Positions 1 to 8,448 of a stretch of 64,000 bases of DNA are shown piece by piece. The notes below the pieces were generated by a model that saw only the letters and a program-made list of their open reading frames with translations, ran no database searches and was not told where the DNA came from. Within the stretch, counting starts at the first letter, position 1. Each line of letters starts with the position of its first letter. Both the position numbers and the translations under genes were made by a program. The stretch is from Oxalobacter paeniformigenes (GTDB lineage Bacteria > Pseudomonadota > Gammaproteobacteria > Burkholderiales > Burkholderiaceae_D), in contig NZ_JAMKYL010000007.1 in the NCBI RefSeq assembly GCF_027158465.1, positions 1 through 64,000 of the forward strand, written 5' to 3'.

Positions 1-288
1 AAACTCAAGCAGAAACAGTGGTTGCTGGGTCTGGAATGGAAACTGGGCCCGGGGCGTCTGAACGCTTCCGCACAGTGGATGGAAGTCGAAGCCAACGGTA
101 GTGTCCATGTCAGCGACAAGGACATCTACAAATACGGCATCGGTTATACCTATAACCTGTCCAAACGTACCGACATCTACGGTATGGTTGCATACACCGA
201 CTACGATGATGAAGATGTCGCCAAAATTTATGGTGACGTCGAACACAGCGTAAAGGCTGTTCAGGTCGGTATCACCCACAAGTTCTAA
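1..288 (+). CDS. Gram-negative porin, C-terminal part (truncated by window edge)
   Basis: The reading frame is open from the first base and ends at a TAA, giving about 95 residues. They alternate polar and hydrophobic residues as in outer-membrane beta strands (for example YGIGYTYNLSKRTDIYGMVA) and end in VGITHKF. A terminal Phe after a short strand is the usual outer-membrane barrel signature read by the Bam machinery. The spacing and the phrase NLSKRTDIYG fit the trimeric porin family of Betaproteobacteria. It would be a general diffusion channel for small anions and solutes. The N-terminal portion lies outside the window, so its substrate preference cannot be judged. Confidence 0.85.
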   Translation, partial: KLKQKQWLLGLEWKLGPGRLNASAQWMEVEANGSVHVSDKDIYKYGIGYTYNLSKRTDIYGMVAYTDYDDEDVAKIYGDVEHSVKAVQVGITHKF

Positions 289-344
289 TTGCTGAATGCA
301 GAACCGGTTTCGGCCGGTTTTGTCTGAGTGCAGATGAACCGAAA

Positions 345-374
345 AGCACCTCTCATGCAGAGGTGCTTTTTTTT
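345..374 (+). terminator. Rho-independent terminator after the porin gene
   Basis: Nine-base arms AGCACCTCT and AGAGGTGCT with a 5-nt loop are followed by an eight-T run. A weaker hairpin with AACCGG arms sits just upstream at 302-319. Confidence 0.9.
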
Positions 375-537
375 ACACACGCTGACACATCGTGTTGTAA
401 CGGTTTTTTACAAATGCAGGCGGGTCAGCTGTGGTGACTTGTGATAGGCTACGTGTCTGGCAGAACTGTCTGCCGGAAAGATTCGGGGCGCAAGGATGGT
501 TCCTGTGCGCGAGTGTTGACGGGATTGAGGATTTCTT

Positions 538-2355
538 ATGTGCGGTATAGTCGGTGCGGTGGCAAAACGCAATGTCGTTCCTGTAATGCTGGAAGGTCTG
601 AAACGACTGGAATACAGAGGGTACGATTCCTGCGGGATCGCCTTGTGTACGGAAGGTCATCTGGAGCGCTCTCGCAGTACGTCACGGGTTGCTGAACTGG
701 AAAAACAGGTCAACGGCCGGCATCTTTCAGGTTTTCTGGGAATCGCGCATACTCGCTGGGCGACACATGGCGCCCCGACGACCGACAATGCCCATCCCCA
801 TTTTTCAGGGGAACGGATCGCGCTGGTGCATAACGGTATCATCGAAAACCATGCGGTTTTGCGTGCCGAACTGGAAGCGAAAGGTTATGTGTTTTCGAGT
901 CAGACGGATACCGAAGTGATCGCTCACTTGATCGACAGCCTTTACCAGGGCGACTTGCTCAAGGCAGTGCAGTCGGCTGTGACGCGGTTGCGTGGTGCGT
1001 TTGCGATCGCGGTGATTTGTCGTGACGAGCCGCAGCGCATGGTCGGTGCACGACAGGGGTCGCCGCTGGTGGTCGGGATCGGCGAGAACGAACATTTTCT
1101 TGCATCCGATGCGCTGGCGCTGGCGGGAACGACGGACAGGATCGTATATCTGGAAGAAGGCGATACGGTCGATATCAGTCTCAACGATTGTCATATCTAC
1201 GATGCGCAGGGGCGTCCTGCGCCGCGCGAAGTGCGTGTTGTCAGCGTCTATGCCGGTGTGTCGGAACTTGGACCTTACCGGCATTTCATGCAAAAGGAAA
1301 TTTTCGAACAGCCGCGTGCGATTTCGGATACCTTGCAGGGCCTTGCCGGTATTTCACCGGAACTGTTTGGGGACGGTGCCTTGCCGATTTTGCAACAGAC
1401 CGATTCGATCCTGATTCTGGCGTGCGGAACCAGTTATTATGCCGGTCTGACAGCAAAATACTGGATGGAGTCGATTGCGCGGATTCCGGTCGAGGTTGAA
1501 ATCGCCAGTGAATACCGCTACCGTGACAGTGTTCCATCACCGAACCGGTTGGTCGTCACCATCAGCCAGAGCGGTGAAACGGCTGATACTCTGGCGGCCT
1601 TGCGCCATGCGCGTGATCTGGGCATGAATCGTTCACTGACGATTTGCAATGTGGCGACCAGTGCAATGGTGCGCGAATGTGCATTGTCCTATATTACGCG
1701 GGCAGGTGTGGAAATCGGTGTCGCATCTACCAAGGCGTTTACCACGCAGCTGACGGCGCTTTTCCTGTTGTCGCTGGTGATTGCCAAGATTCGAGGCAGA
1801 CTCACGCCGGAGCAGGAAGCGGCGCATATGAAATCGTTGCGCCATTTGCCGGTCGCCGTTTCGGCAGTACTGGCGCTGGAACCGCAGATTATCGCCTGGG
1901 CGGAAGATTTTTCACGTCATAACGATGCGCTGTTTCTGGGACGTGGTATCCATTATCCGATCGCGCTGGAAGGCGCACTCAAGCTCAAGGAAATTTCCTA
2001 TATCCATGCCGAAGCCTATCCGGCGGGTGAGCTCAAGCATGGACCGCTGGCGCTGGTCACGGACAAGATGCCGGTGGTGACGATCGCACCGAATGATGAT
2101 CTGCTGGAAAAACTGAAGTCGAACATGCAGGAAGTCCGGGCGCGTGGTGGCCAGCTTTATGTTTTTGCCGATTCGGATACGCGTATCATGTCGCAAGAAG
2201 GTATTCACGTTATCCGTATGCCGGAAAACTATGGCCAGCTTTCACCGATATTGCATGTGATTCCCTTGCAGTTGCTGGCATACCATACGGCGCTGGTTCG
2301 CGGGACTGATGTCGACAAGCCGCGCAATCTGGCCAAATCGGTGACGGTGGAATAA
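538..2355 (+). CDS. glmS: Glutamine-fructose-6-phosphate aminotransferase (isomerizing)
   Basis: This enzyme makes glucosamine-6-phosphate from fructose-6-phosphate and glutamine, the first step to UDP-GlcNAc for peptidoglycan and LPS. The 605 residues match the usual length near 609. The start MCGIVGAV places the nucleophilic Cys at position 2, as required for the N-terminal glutaminase domain; RYDS-like and HTRWATHG motifs follow. Two SIS sugar-isomerase domains fill the second half (CGTSYYAG, SQSGETADT, GRGIHYPIALEGALKLKEI), and the end KSVTVE is typical. No glmS ribozyme is seen upstream, as expected outside Gram-positives. glmU, which acts later in the same pathway, is at 42.9 kb. Confidence 0.98.
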   Translation: MCGIVGAVAKRNVVPVMLEGLKRLEYRGYDSCGIALCTEGHLERSRSTSRVAELEKQVNGRHLSGFLGIAHTRWATHGAPTTDNAHPHFSGERIALVHNGIIENHAVLRAELEAKGYVFSSQTDTEVIAHLIDSLYQGDLLKAVQSAVTRLRGAFAIAVICRDEPQRMVGARQGSPLVVGIGENEHFLASDALALAGTTDRIVYLEEGDTVDISLNDCHIYDAQGRPAPREVRVVSVYAGVSELGPYRHFMQKEIFEQPRAISDTLQGLAGISPELFGDGALPILQQTDSILILACGTSYYAGLTAKYWMESIARIPVEVEIASEYRYRDSVPSPNRLVVTISQSGETADTLAALRHARDLGMNRSLTICNVATSAMVRECALSYITRAGVEIGVASTKAFTTQLTALFLLSLVIAKIRGRLTPEQEAAHMKSLRHLPVAVSAVLALEPQIIAWAEDFSRHNDALFLGRGIHYPIALEGALKLKEISYIHAEAYPAGELKHGPLALVTDKMPVVTIAPNDDLLEKLKSNMQEVRARGGQLYVFADSDTRIMSQEGIHVIRMPENYGQLSPILHVIPLQLLAYHTALVRGTDVDKPRNLAKSVTVE

Positions 2356-2428
2356 AAACGGGCAATACGGTACGGCTGGCGTACAATAGAAGCTGTCCGG
2401 TGCAACAAAGCATGAGGGGAGGATCCGA

Positions 2429-2698
2429 ATGGATGCTTTCTGGCAATTCGTCAACAAGAGAAGTGTCCGTCTTGCGCTTGCCGCGTTCTGTTTCTTTCTG
2501 GCAATTCAGGGAGGATACCGGATTTATCTGGCGCAGACGAATCTCGATATTTTCCGTGGGGCCGGAGAACTGGTGTTGTGGCTGTCATGGGCGCTGGTCA
2601 ATTATTTGCGCGCCAACGGAAAAGTCGCACCCAAACTGAATATCGCGGTCAATGTCGGTATCGCCATGCTGGTCATCAGCTGGTTTATGGGGAAATGA
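2429..2698 (+). CDS. Small hypothetical membrane protein
   Basis: This 89-residue protein has two clear hydrophobic segments, around residues 15-33 (LALAAFCFFLAIQ) and 73-87 (NVGIAMLVISWFM), with another weaker one at 43-58. It follows glmS by about 70 bases on the same strand, with GAGGGGAGG upstream acting as a ribosome binding site. The next gene starts 16 bases after its stop, so the two may be co-transcribed. I do not recognise a family and assign no function. The start chosen gives a charged N-terminus before the first membrane segment. Confidence 0.7.
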   Translation: MDAFWQFVNKRSVRLALAAFCFFLAIQGGYRIYLAQTNLDIFRGAGELVLWLSWALVNYLRANGKVAPKLNIAVNVGIAMLVISWFMGK

Positions 2699-2714
2699 AA
2701 GCGGGGATATGGAT

Positions 2715-3335
2715 ATGTCAGGGTCTGAAAATTATGAAGATACGGTCGGTTATACCTTGCATGGCAGCCGCTATCTGAATATGACCAACCGTTGCGGAGT
2801 ATTGCGTTGCGCGTTCTGTCCGAAATTCAATGGTTCCTGGTCGGTCAAGGAATACGATATGCACTTGCATCATCATCCGACGGTCGATGAACTTGTCGAG
2901 GCAGCAGGCAATCCGGCGGACTACCGGGAAATCGTTTTTTGCGGAATGGGAGAATCGACGACACGTCTTGACGATATGCTGGAAGTCGCAAGACGCTTGC
3001 GCGAAAAAGGGGCGAAACTCCGTCTCAATACGAACGGTCTGGGCAATATGATAAACGGTCGCGATGTCGCACCTGAAATCGCCGCGCTGATTCCGGTCAT
3101 TTCCGTTTCGCTCAATGCGCAGGATGAAGAAACCTATAACCGCCATTGCCGTCCCAAATTTCCCGGCGCGTATGCATCGGTGCTGGAATTTGTCGCCAGT
3201 GCGAAAAAGGCGGGAGCCGATGTGACCGTGACGGCTGTCGACGGTTTGCCGGGGGTTGATGTAAAGGCATGTGAAGCTATTGCAAACCGGCTCGGTGTGA
3301 AATTCAGACGGCGGGTATTGGACGATCTGGCCTGA
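2715..3335 (+). CDS. Radical SAM protein, TatD-associated type
   Basis: The 206-residue protein resembles the small radical SAM proteins often linked to TatD. The N-terminal part has the cluster motif NRCGVLRCAFCPKFNGSW; then come the SAM-binding stretch VFCGMGESTTRL, RLNTNGLGN and ISVSLNAQDEETYNRHCRPKF. The cluster cysteines are spaced C-X4-C-X2-C rather than the usual C-X3-C-X2-C, confirmed codon by codon at about 2796-2823. Start 2715 is preferred over 2709 because a GGGG stretch lies 8 bases upstream. No tatD gene is visible next to it. The reaction is unknown; the family call is from recognised motifs only. Confidence 0.8.
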   Translation: MSGSENYEDTVGYTLHGSRYLNMTNRCGVLRCAFCPKFNGSWSVKEYDMHLHHHPTVDELVEAAGNPADYREIVFCGMGESTTRLDDMLEVARRLREKGAKLRLNTNGLGNMINGRDVAPEIAALIPVISVSLNAQDEETYNRHCRPKFPGAYASVLEFVASAKKAGADVTVTAVDGLPGVDVKACEAIANRLGVKFRRRVLDDLA

Positions 3336-3374
3336 CAGGGTGCGTTGGATCAGGAAGATTTTTCATGAACACAC

Positions 3375-3409
3375 AACCGGACATCACCGGCAGCGGATGT
3401 CCGGTTTTT
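3375..3409 (+). terminator. Rho-independent terminator after the radical SAM gene
   Basis: Eleven-base arms AACCGGACATC and GATGTCCGGTT are separated by a 10-nt loop and followed by a T run. Confidence 0.85.
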
Positions 3410-3544
3410 GTTTGCGCAATATTGCGCTTGGTGTGTAAAACCGTCGTGTATTGGGGCCGATAGTATGGCCTGCCGGAATACATGATTTGCAACCCGTTGA
3501 TTTTAATTGATTTTTTGCTGATTTGCCGGATCTTTCATTTTTCT

Positions 3545-3565
3545 GACATAAATTGTATTTATGTC
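3545..3565. promoter_or_regulatory. Perfect 21-bp palindrome, candidate operator
   Basis: Half-sites GACATAAAT and ATTTATGTC flank a central TGT with no mismatch. It lies about 100 bases before the cobalamin riboswitch that leads nrdD. It is not a standard NrdR box as I know that consensus. The binding protein is unknown. Confidence 0.5.
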
Positions 3566-3651
3566 CGCGGGGGTGGGTTAGAATGAAAACCGGTCAGGTA
3601 TCCGGCAATGCGCGGCGCCGTGCAGCCTTTTTGAAGTTACGTTATACTGCA

Positions 3652-3822
3652 CGGACAATGGTTCCTTTAACGGGATGAAAAGGGAATCCGGTCAAGTCGG
3701 AAAGATGATTCCGGAGCTGCCCCCGCAACTGTATACGGTAGCGTGCACCTGCAAACCACTGGGTAACCGGGAAGGAAGGTGTTTCGCAACGATCCGCAAG
3801 CCAGGAGACCTGCCATTGACGA
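3652..3822 (+). promoter_or_regulatory. Cobalamin (AdoCbl) riboswitch
   Basis: The conserved B12-riboswitch blocks are present in order: GGGAATCCGGT (3681-3691), GATTCCGGAGCTGCCCCCGC with AACTGT after it (the B12-box core), CCACTG, GGGAAGG, and a closing AAGCCAGGAGACCTGCC near 3797-3813. The element lies in the leader of nrdD, with about 140 bases of possible expression platform before the start codon. A TATACT hexamer at 3643-3648 may be its -10 box. Known biology: such switches turn genes off when adenosylcobalamin is plentiful. Here that would repress a B12-independent ribonucleotide reductase, which hints at a B12-dependent class II enzyme elsewhere in the genome. Confidence 0.93.
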
Positions 3823-3959
3823 TTATTCCCAAAGCAGGGCGGGGTGTCCTGAAGGAAAACAGTCTGCTGGAATGTCATTCCACCTTGTCCGGTTTTGCGA
3901 TGGTTTGTTCGCTTGCCGTGTTGTTTTCTTTCGGTTCCGCCAGATGAAGAAGGTACTGA

Positions 3960-6023
3960 ATGAAAACGGAAGAGAAAGTCGTAGTTGATCGGGAGGCGGT
4001 TCAACCGGCGCCTTCCGTATTGCCCCCATTACCCCAGCGTATCATCAAGCGCGACGGTGCCGAAGTGCCGTTCGATGCCAAAAGGATTACGGTTGCGCTT
4101 GCCAAGGCTGGTCGTGCGACCGGTGATTTCGGCGAGGATGAAGCGCAGCTTCTGACGCAGCGGACGTTGAAAGTGTTGCGGCACCGTTTTGCCGGTTCCG
4201 CGCCGACGGTCGAGCAGGTTCAGGATGTCGTCGAACAGATGCTGGTCGATGCCAATCACACGCGGACATTCCGTGCCTATGCCACGTATCGTGACCAGCG
4301 TCACCGCTTGCGGCAGGATAGAAGAACGCTGGTCGATGTCGCTTCTTCCGTCGAGGAATATGTCGATCGTGCGGACTGGCGTGTTCAGGCCAATGCCAAT
4401 CAGGGGTATTCGCTGGGTGGTCTGATTCTGAATGTATCGGGCAAGGTGACGGCGAATTACTGGTTGAGTCATGTCTATCCTCCGGAAATCGGTATGGCGC
4501 ATCGTGACGCCGATTACCATATCCATGATCTGGATATGTTGTGCGGATATTGCGCCGGCTGGTCGCTGCGGCAATTGCTGTATGAAGGATTCAACGGTGT
4601 TCCGGGCAAGCCGGAAGCCGATCCGCCGAAGCATTTTTCGACGGCATTGGGCCAGATGGTCAATTTTCTGGGCACCCTGCAAAACGAATGGGCCGGTGCA
4701 CAGGCATTCAGTTCGTTTGATACCTATCTGGCGCCTTATGTCCGCAATGACGGCTTGTCGTTCGACGAAGTCAAGCAGCATATGCAGGAGTTCATCTATA
4801 ACCTGAATGTGCCATCCCGTTGGGGAACACAGACGCCTTTCACCAATCTGACGTTCGACTGGGTTTGCCCGGAGGATTTGCGCCAGCAGGTACCGGTGAT
4901 CGCCGGTGAGGAAATGCCGTTCACATATGGTGAATTGCAGGAAGAGATGGATATGCTCAACCGCGCCTATATCGAGGTGATGACGGCAGGTGACAGGCGT
5001 GGCAGGGTATTCACGTTCCCGATCCCGACGTATAACATCACGTCGGATTTCCCGTGGGAATCGGAAAATGCGGAACGGCTTTTTGCCATGACGGCCAAAT
5101 ACGGTTTGCCGTATTTCCAGAATTTCCTGAATTCCGATCTGGCGCCGAATATGGTGCGTTCGATGTGTTGCCGTTTGCAACTGGATTTGCGCGAATTGCT
5201 CAAACGTGGCAACGGTTTGTTCGGTTCGGCGGAACAAACGGGTTCGATCGGTGTGGTGACGATCAATTGCGCACGCCTCGGTTATCTGTTCAAGGGGGAT
5301 GAAAAGGGCTTGTTCGCCCGTCTGGATTATCTGGCCGACAGGGCGAAAGACAGTCTTGAAATCAAGCGCAAGGTCGTCCAGCGCCTGATGGATGACGGGC
5401 TGTTCCCGTATACGCGACGTTATCTGGGCAGACTGCGCAATCATTTTTCGACGATCGGTGTGAACGGCATCAATGAAATGATTCGCAACTTCACGAATGA
5501 TCGTGATGATATTACGACCGAATTCGGCCACCAGATGGCGTTGCGTTTGCTCGATCATTTGCGCGAACGGATGAAGAATTATCAGGAAGAAACCGGTAAT
5601 CTCTACAATCTGGAAGCCACTCCTGCTGAAGGGACGACTTACCGTTTCGCGCGCGAGGACAAAAAGCGTTATCCGGATATTCTTCAGGCCGGTACGCCCG
5701 AACATCCGTATTACACGAACTCGTCCCAATTGCCGGTCGGCTATACCGACGATCCGTTCGAGGCGTTGCGCTGTCAGGATGATTTGCAGATTCGCTATAC
5801 CGGTGGAACGGTGCTGCATCTTTATATGCAGGAACAGATTTCATCGCCTGAGGCCTGTCGCAAGCTGGTCAGGACAGCACTGACGAATTTCAGGTTGCCG
5901 TATCTGACGGTGACACCGACATTCTCTATTTGTCCGAAGCACGGTTATCTGGCCGGCGAACATGAATTTTGCCCCATCTGTGACGAAGAACTGATGGCGG
6001 AAATGGAAAAACAGAAACATTGA
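3960..6023 (+). CDS. nrdD: Anaerobic (class III) ribonucleoside-triphosphate reductase, large part lacking the glycyl-radical tail
   Basis: This oxygen-sensitive enzyme reduces ribonucleotides to deoxyribonucleotides in the cytosol. The 687-residue protein starts with an ATP-cone regulatory domain (IIKRDGAEVPFDAKRITVAL, residues about 22-41), then the catalytic barrel (WGTQTPFTNLTFDW; SMCCRLQLDLREL with the likely thiyl cysteine; TGSIGVVTINCARLGY). It ends with a metal-binding stretch, ICPKHGYLAGEHEFCPIC, and stops about 18 residues later. Most class III enzymes continue straight into an RV-x-GY glycyl-radical motif, but here that motif is on the next small ORF in another frame. The two products must work together. 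A ribosome site GAAGAAGG precedes the start, and the operon lies under a cobalamin riboswitch. Confidence 0.93.
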   Translation: MKTEEKVVVDREAVQPAPSVLPPLPQRIIKRDGAEVPFDAKRITVALAKAGRATGDFGEDEAQLLTQRTLKVLRHRFAGSAPTVEQVQDVVEQMLVDANHTRTFRAYATYRDQRHRLRQDRRTLVDVASSVEEYVDRADWRVQANANQGYSLGGLILNVSGKVTANYWLSHVYPPEIGMAHRDADYHIHDLDMLCGYCAGWSLRQLLYEGFNGVPGKPEADPPKHFSTALGQMVNFLGTLQNEWAGAQAFSSFDTYLAPYVRNDGLSFDEVKQHMQEFIYNLNVPSRWGTQTPFTNLTFDWVCPEDLRQQVPVIAGEEMPFTYGELQEEMDMLNRAYIEVMTAGDRRGRVFTFPIPTYNITSDFPWESENAERLFAMTAKYGLPYFQNFLNSDLAPNMVRSMCCRLQLDLRELLKRGNGLFGSAEQTGSIGVVTINCARLGYLFKGDEKGLFARLDYLADRAKDSLEIKRKVVQRLMDDGLFPYTRRYLGRLRNHFSTIGVNGINEMIRNFTNDRDDITTEFGHQMALRLLDHLRERMKNYQEETGNLYNLEATPAEGTTYRFAREDKKRYPDILQAGTPEHPYYTNSSQLPVGYTDDPFEALRCQDDLQIRYTGGTVLHLYMQEQISSPEACRKLVRTALTNFRLPYLTVTPTFSICPKHGYLAGEHEFCPICDEELMAEMEKQKH

Positions 6024-6055
6024 ATCGACTAACCCGTTAGCAGAAAGGAATGATT

Positions 6056-6238
6056 ATGGATACTTCCCGTTTGCCTCAGGAAAAGCGTCAGCGCTGTGAG
6101 GTCTGGACACGTGTGATGGGCTATCACCGCCCGGTTTCGGAATTCAACCCCGGAAAACAGAGTGAACACCGCGAACGGGTTCATTTTGTCGAATCCGTTA
6201 TCCCGGAAACACCTTGTGCATGCACCCGTGACAAATGA
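6056..6238 (+). CDS. nrdD: Separate glycyl-radical domain of class III ribonucleotide reductase
   Basis: This 60-residue protein carries the block CEVWTRVMGYHRPVSEFN followed by PGKQSEHRERVHF, the C-terminal glycyl-radical segment of NrdD; the Gly of RVMGY would be the radical site. It is in a different frame from the large subunit. A TAG at 6038-6040 closes its own frame just upstream, and AGAAAGGA (6042-6049) stands 6 bases before this ATG. It is therefore translated on its own rather than by readthrough. An in-frame ATG at 6050 is the alternative start. It lies between nrdD and nrdG, whose product would make the radical. Function follows from the motif; assembly with NrdD as a separate chain is inference. 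Confidence 0.88.
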   Translation: MDTSRLPQEKRQRCEVWTRVMGYHRPVSEFNPGKQSEHRERVHFVESVIPETPCACTRDK

Positions 6239-6905
6239 TGTAACCCTGCAGGTCGGGGGAATCACACCGTTTACCACGATCGATTTTCCCGGCCGGCTGG
6301 CCGCGGTCATATTTTGTCAGGGATGTCCCTGGCGATGCCGTTATTGTCACAACAGGCATTTGTTGCCTGCCGGTGTCGGCGGGAAATATGCATGGACAGA
6401 GGTGATGCAGTGGCTTGAGACAAGACGCGGCCTTCTGGAAGGAGTGGTTTTCAGCGGAGGTGAACCTCTGTTGCAACGCCAGTTGCCGGATGCCGCAAGC
6501 GCGGTACGCGAGCAAGGTTTTGCGGTAGCCTTGCATACGTCCGGTGTCTATCCTGACCGGTTACATGACATGTTGCCGCTGGTGGATTGGGTCGGACTGG
6601 ACATCAAGGCGCCGTTTGACGAATATGCGCTCATTACCGGTGGTGGCGACGGCAGCCGTACACGGGACGCCTTGCGGTATATTGTTCAGGCCGGTACTCC
6701 GCATGAATTGCGCTGTACGCTGGATCCGGATTTTTTCGATGCGGCACGTGCCCGGAAAATGGCGATGCAACTGGCTCAGGCCGGTGCGTCCCATCTGGTG
6801 CTTCAGGCTTGTCGTGATGAAACGACTCGCCGGAGTCGCCATGTACCGGATGAGGTACTGGACGCCATTCGTGCGCATCTTCCTTCGGTGACGTGCCGAT
6901 TTTGA
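6228..6905 (+). CDS. nrdG: Anaerobic ribonucleoside-triphosphate reductase activating protein
   Basis: A radical SAM activase that creates the glycyl radical on NrdD using a 4Fe-4S cluster and S-adenosylmethionine. The motif CQGCPWRCRYCHN holds the C-X3-C-X2-C cysteines, followed by VFSGGEPLLQ (SAM binding) and VGLDIKAPFDEY. The likely start is GTG at 6228, which overlaps the stop of the small glycyl-radical gene by 11 bases and gives 225 residues. A GTG at 6162 would add 22 residues lying inside that gene. The tight overlap implies translational coupling in one operon with both reductase parts. Confidence 0.9.
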   Translation: MTNDVTLQVGGITPFTTIDFPGRLAAVIFCQGCPWRCRYCHNRHLLPAGVGGKYAWTEVMQWLETRRGLLEGVVFSGGEPLLQRQLPDAASAVREQGFAVALHTSGVYPDRLHDMLPLVDWVGLDIKAPFDEYALITGGGDGSRTRDALRYIVQAGTPHELRCTLDPDFFDAARARKMAMQLAQAGASHLVLQACRDETTRRSRHVPDEVLDAIRAHLPSVTCRF

Positions 6906-7004
6906 CAATTTGCGTTCGTTCATACCGGATGTCCTCAGTCCGGATTTCTGAATCGCCCGGGTTTCCGTTACCATATGGTTTCCTGATGATGGCGGACGAA
7001 TGAT

Positions 7005-8339
7005 ATGAGTGCGTTTCTGACAGATTTGCTGCTGCTGTTTTTGCTGACGGTGTTGAATGGCGTTTTCGCCATGTCCGAAATCGCGCTGGTCTCGTCCAGA
7101 AAAGTTCGCTTGCAAAGTCTCTCGGACGAGGGAAGCTCGGGGGCGAAAAAGGCACTTGAACTGTATCGTTCGCCATCCCGTTTTTTGTCGACTATCCAGG
7201 TCGGTATTACTTCTATCGGTATCTTGAGCGGTGCTGTCGGTGAAAAGGCGATTTCGGCGCCGTTGGCCGGATGGCTGGCGCAAATTCCCGGGTTACAGGT
7301 ATATGCCAGAGGGATCGCCCTTGCGGTGACAGTCGTTTGTCTGACGTATTTTTCGGTTGTGATCGGTGAGCTGGTTCCGAAAAGTCTGGCATTGCTGGCG
7401 CCGGAGCGGCTGGCCTCGATCATGTCGCGCCCGTTGGGTGCGCTGGCGGTTGTTGCGCTGCCGCTGGTCTGGCTCCTTTCCAAATCCAGCGAGTGGTTTT
7501 TGGGAATGCTCGGCGTCAGAAAAAACAGCGATCCGCCCATCAGTGACAATGAAATCAGGGCGCTGATGGGACAGGGAACGAAGGCCGGTGTTTTCCACAA
7601 GGGAGAACAGGAAATCGTTTCCAATGTCTTGCGTCTGGATCAGCAGCCGATTGTGGAAATCATGACGCCCAAGCACGATCTGGCGGTTCTTGATCTTGAC
7701 GATACCCCCGAATTGATCAGAAGCCGGATCGCTTCAACGGAGCATACACGCCTCATCGTTTGCCGGGATGGCCTACAGCATGTTCTCGGGATTTTGCGTC
7801 GTGGTGACTTGTTGGGGAAAACCGTCAACGGAACACCGGTCATGCCGGAAGATATCGAGTCCGTTCTGCTCAAGCCGTTGTTTGTCCCCGAGACGATCAC
7901 GACGATACAGCTTCTCGAGAATTTCCGCCATGCACGCAATTCGCTGGCGCTGGTCGTGGATGAATATGGCGATATGCAGGGCATTGTGACGATGACGGAT
8001 GTTCTGGCTGCGATTGTGGGGGATTCGTCCGTTCCGGATGTCAATGAAAAGGATGATCTCGTCCGGCGAGAAGATGGTTCCTGGCTGGTCGATGGCGAAA
8101 TCAGTATCGAGCGGCTGGTGTCCGAATTGGGGATACATGGCGGGTTGCCGGGCGAGGATTCCAACCGGTTTCATACCGTGGGCGGTTTTGTGATGTATAT
8201 GCTTGGTAGGATACCTGTGGCTGCTGATCGTTTCGAGGTCGGCGGATGGCGCTTTGAAGTGATGGATATGGATCGCAATCGCGTCGACAAGGTGCTGGTC
8301 GTACCGCCTGAGACGGATGGAAACGTGAAGTCTGAATGA
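7005..8339 (+). CDS. CNNM/HlyC-CorC family membrane protein with CBS pair
   Basis: The 444-residue protein has a DUF21 (CNNM) membrane domain in residues 1-200 (segments near 5-25, 62-80, 98-118 and 135-155, with GITSIGILSGAVGEKAI), then a CBS pair around 215-340 (IMTPKHDLAVLDLDD and LALVVDEYGDMQGIVTMTD), then a CorC_HlyC transporter-associated domain near the end (FHTVGGFVMYMLGRIPVAAD). Relatives such as YtfL/PaeA and CNNM proteins act in cation or polyamine export at the inner membrane. Old haemolysin names for this family are misleading. The substrate cannot be told from sequence. It is a single gene between nrdG and ispB. Confidence 0.88.
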   Translation: MSAFLTDLLLLFLLTVLNGVFAMSEIALVSSRKVRLQSLSDEGSSGAKKALELYRSPSRFLSTIQVGITSIGILSGAVGEKAISAPLAGWLAQIPGLQVYARGIALAVTVVCLTYFSVVIGELVPKSLALLAPERLASIMSRPLGALAVVALPLVWLLSKSSEWFLGMLGVRKNSDPPISDNEIRALMGQGTKAGVFHKGEQEIVSNVLRLDQQPIVEIMTPKHDLAVLDLDDTPELIRSRIASTEHTRLIVCRDGLQHVLGILRRGDLLGKTVNGTPVMPEDIESVLLKPLFVPETITTIQLLENFRHARNSLALVVDEYGDMQGIVTMTDVLAAIVGDSSVPDVNEKDDLVRREDGSWLVDGEISIERLVSELGIHGGLPGEDSNRFHTVGGFVMYMLGRIPVAADRFEVGGWRFEVMDMDRNRVDKVLVVPPETDGNVKSE

Positions 8340-8363
8340 GTGTGGTGTTCGTGGAAGCGGAAA

Positions 8364-8393
8364 TTAGCATCCGGAACGTGTGCATCGTATAAT
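8364..8393 (+). promoter_or_regulatory. Candidate sigma-70 promoter for ispB
   Basis: A perfect TATAAT (8388-8393) has TTAGCA (8364-8369) 18 bp upstream. It falls inside the longest possible reading frame of ispB, which argues for the internal start at 8449. Confidence 0.55.
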
Positions 8394-8448
8394 CGCTGCC
8401 ATTGACAGGGTATTTTCGAGACGAGTAACGAAACAGAACGGTGCCATA

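Noticed and set aside
377..537. glmS ribozyme
   Set aside because: No ribozyme core seen, and this element is known from Gram-positive bacteria.
3675..3947. 90-residue frame in the nrdD leader
   Set aside because: It covers the cobalamin riboswitch core; the translated text is just the RNA element read as protein.
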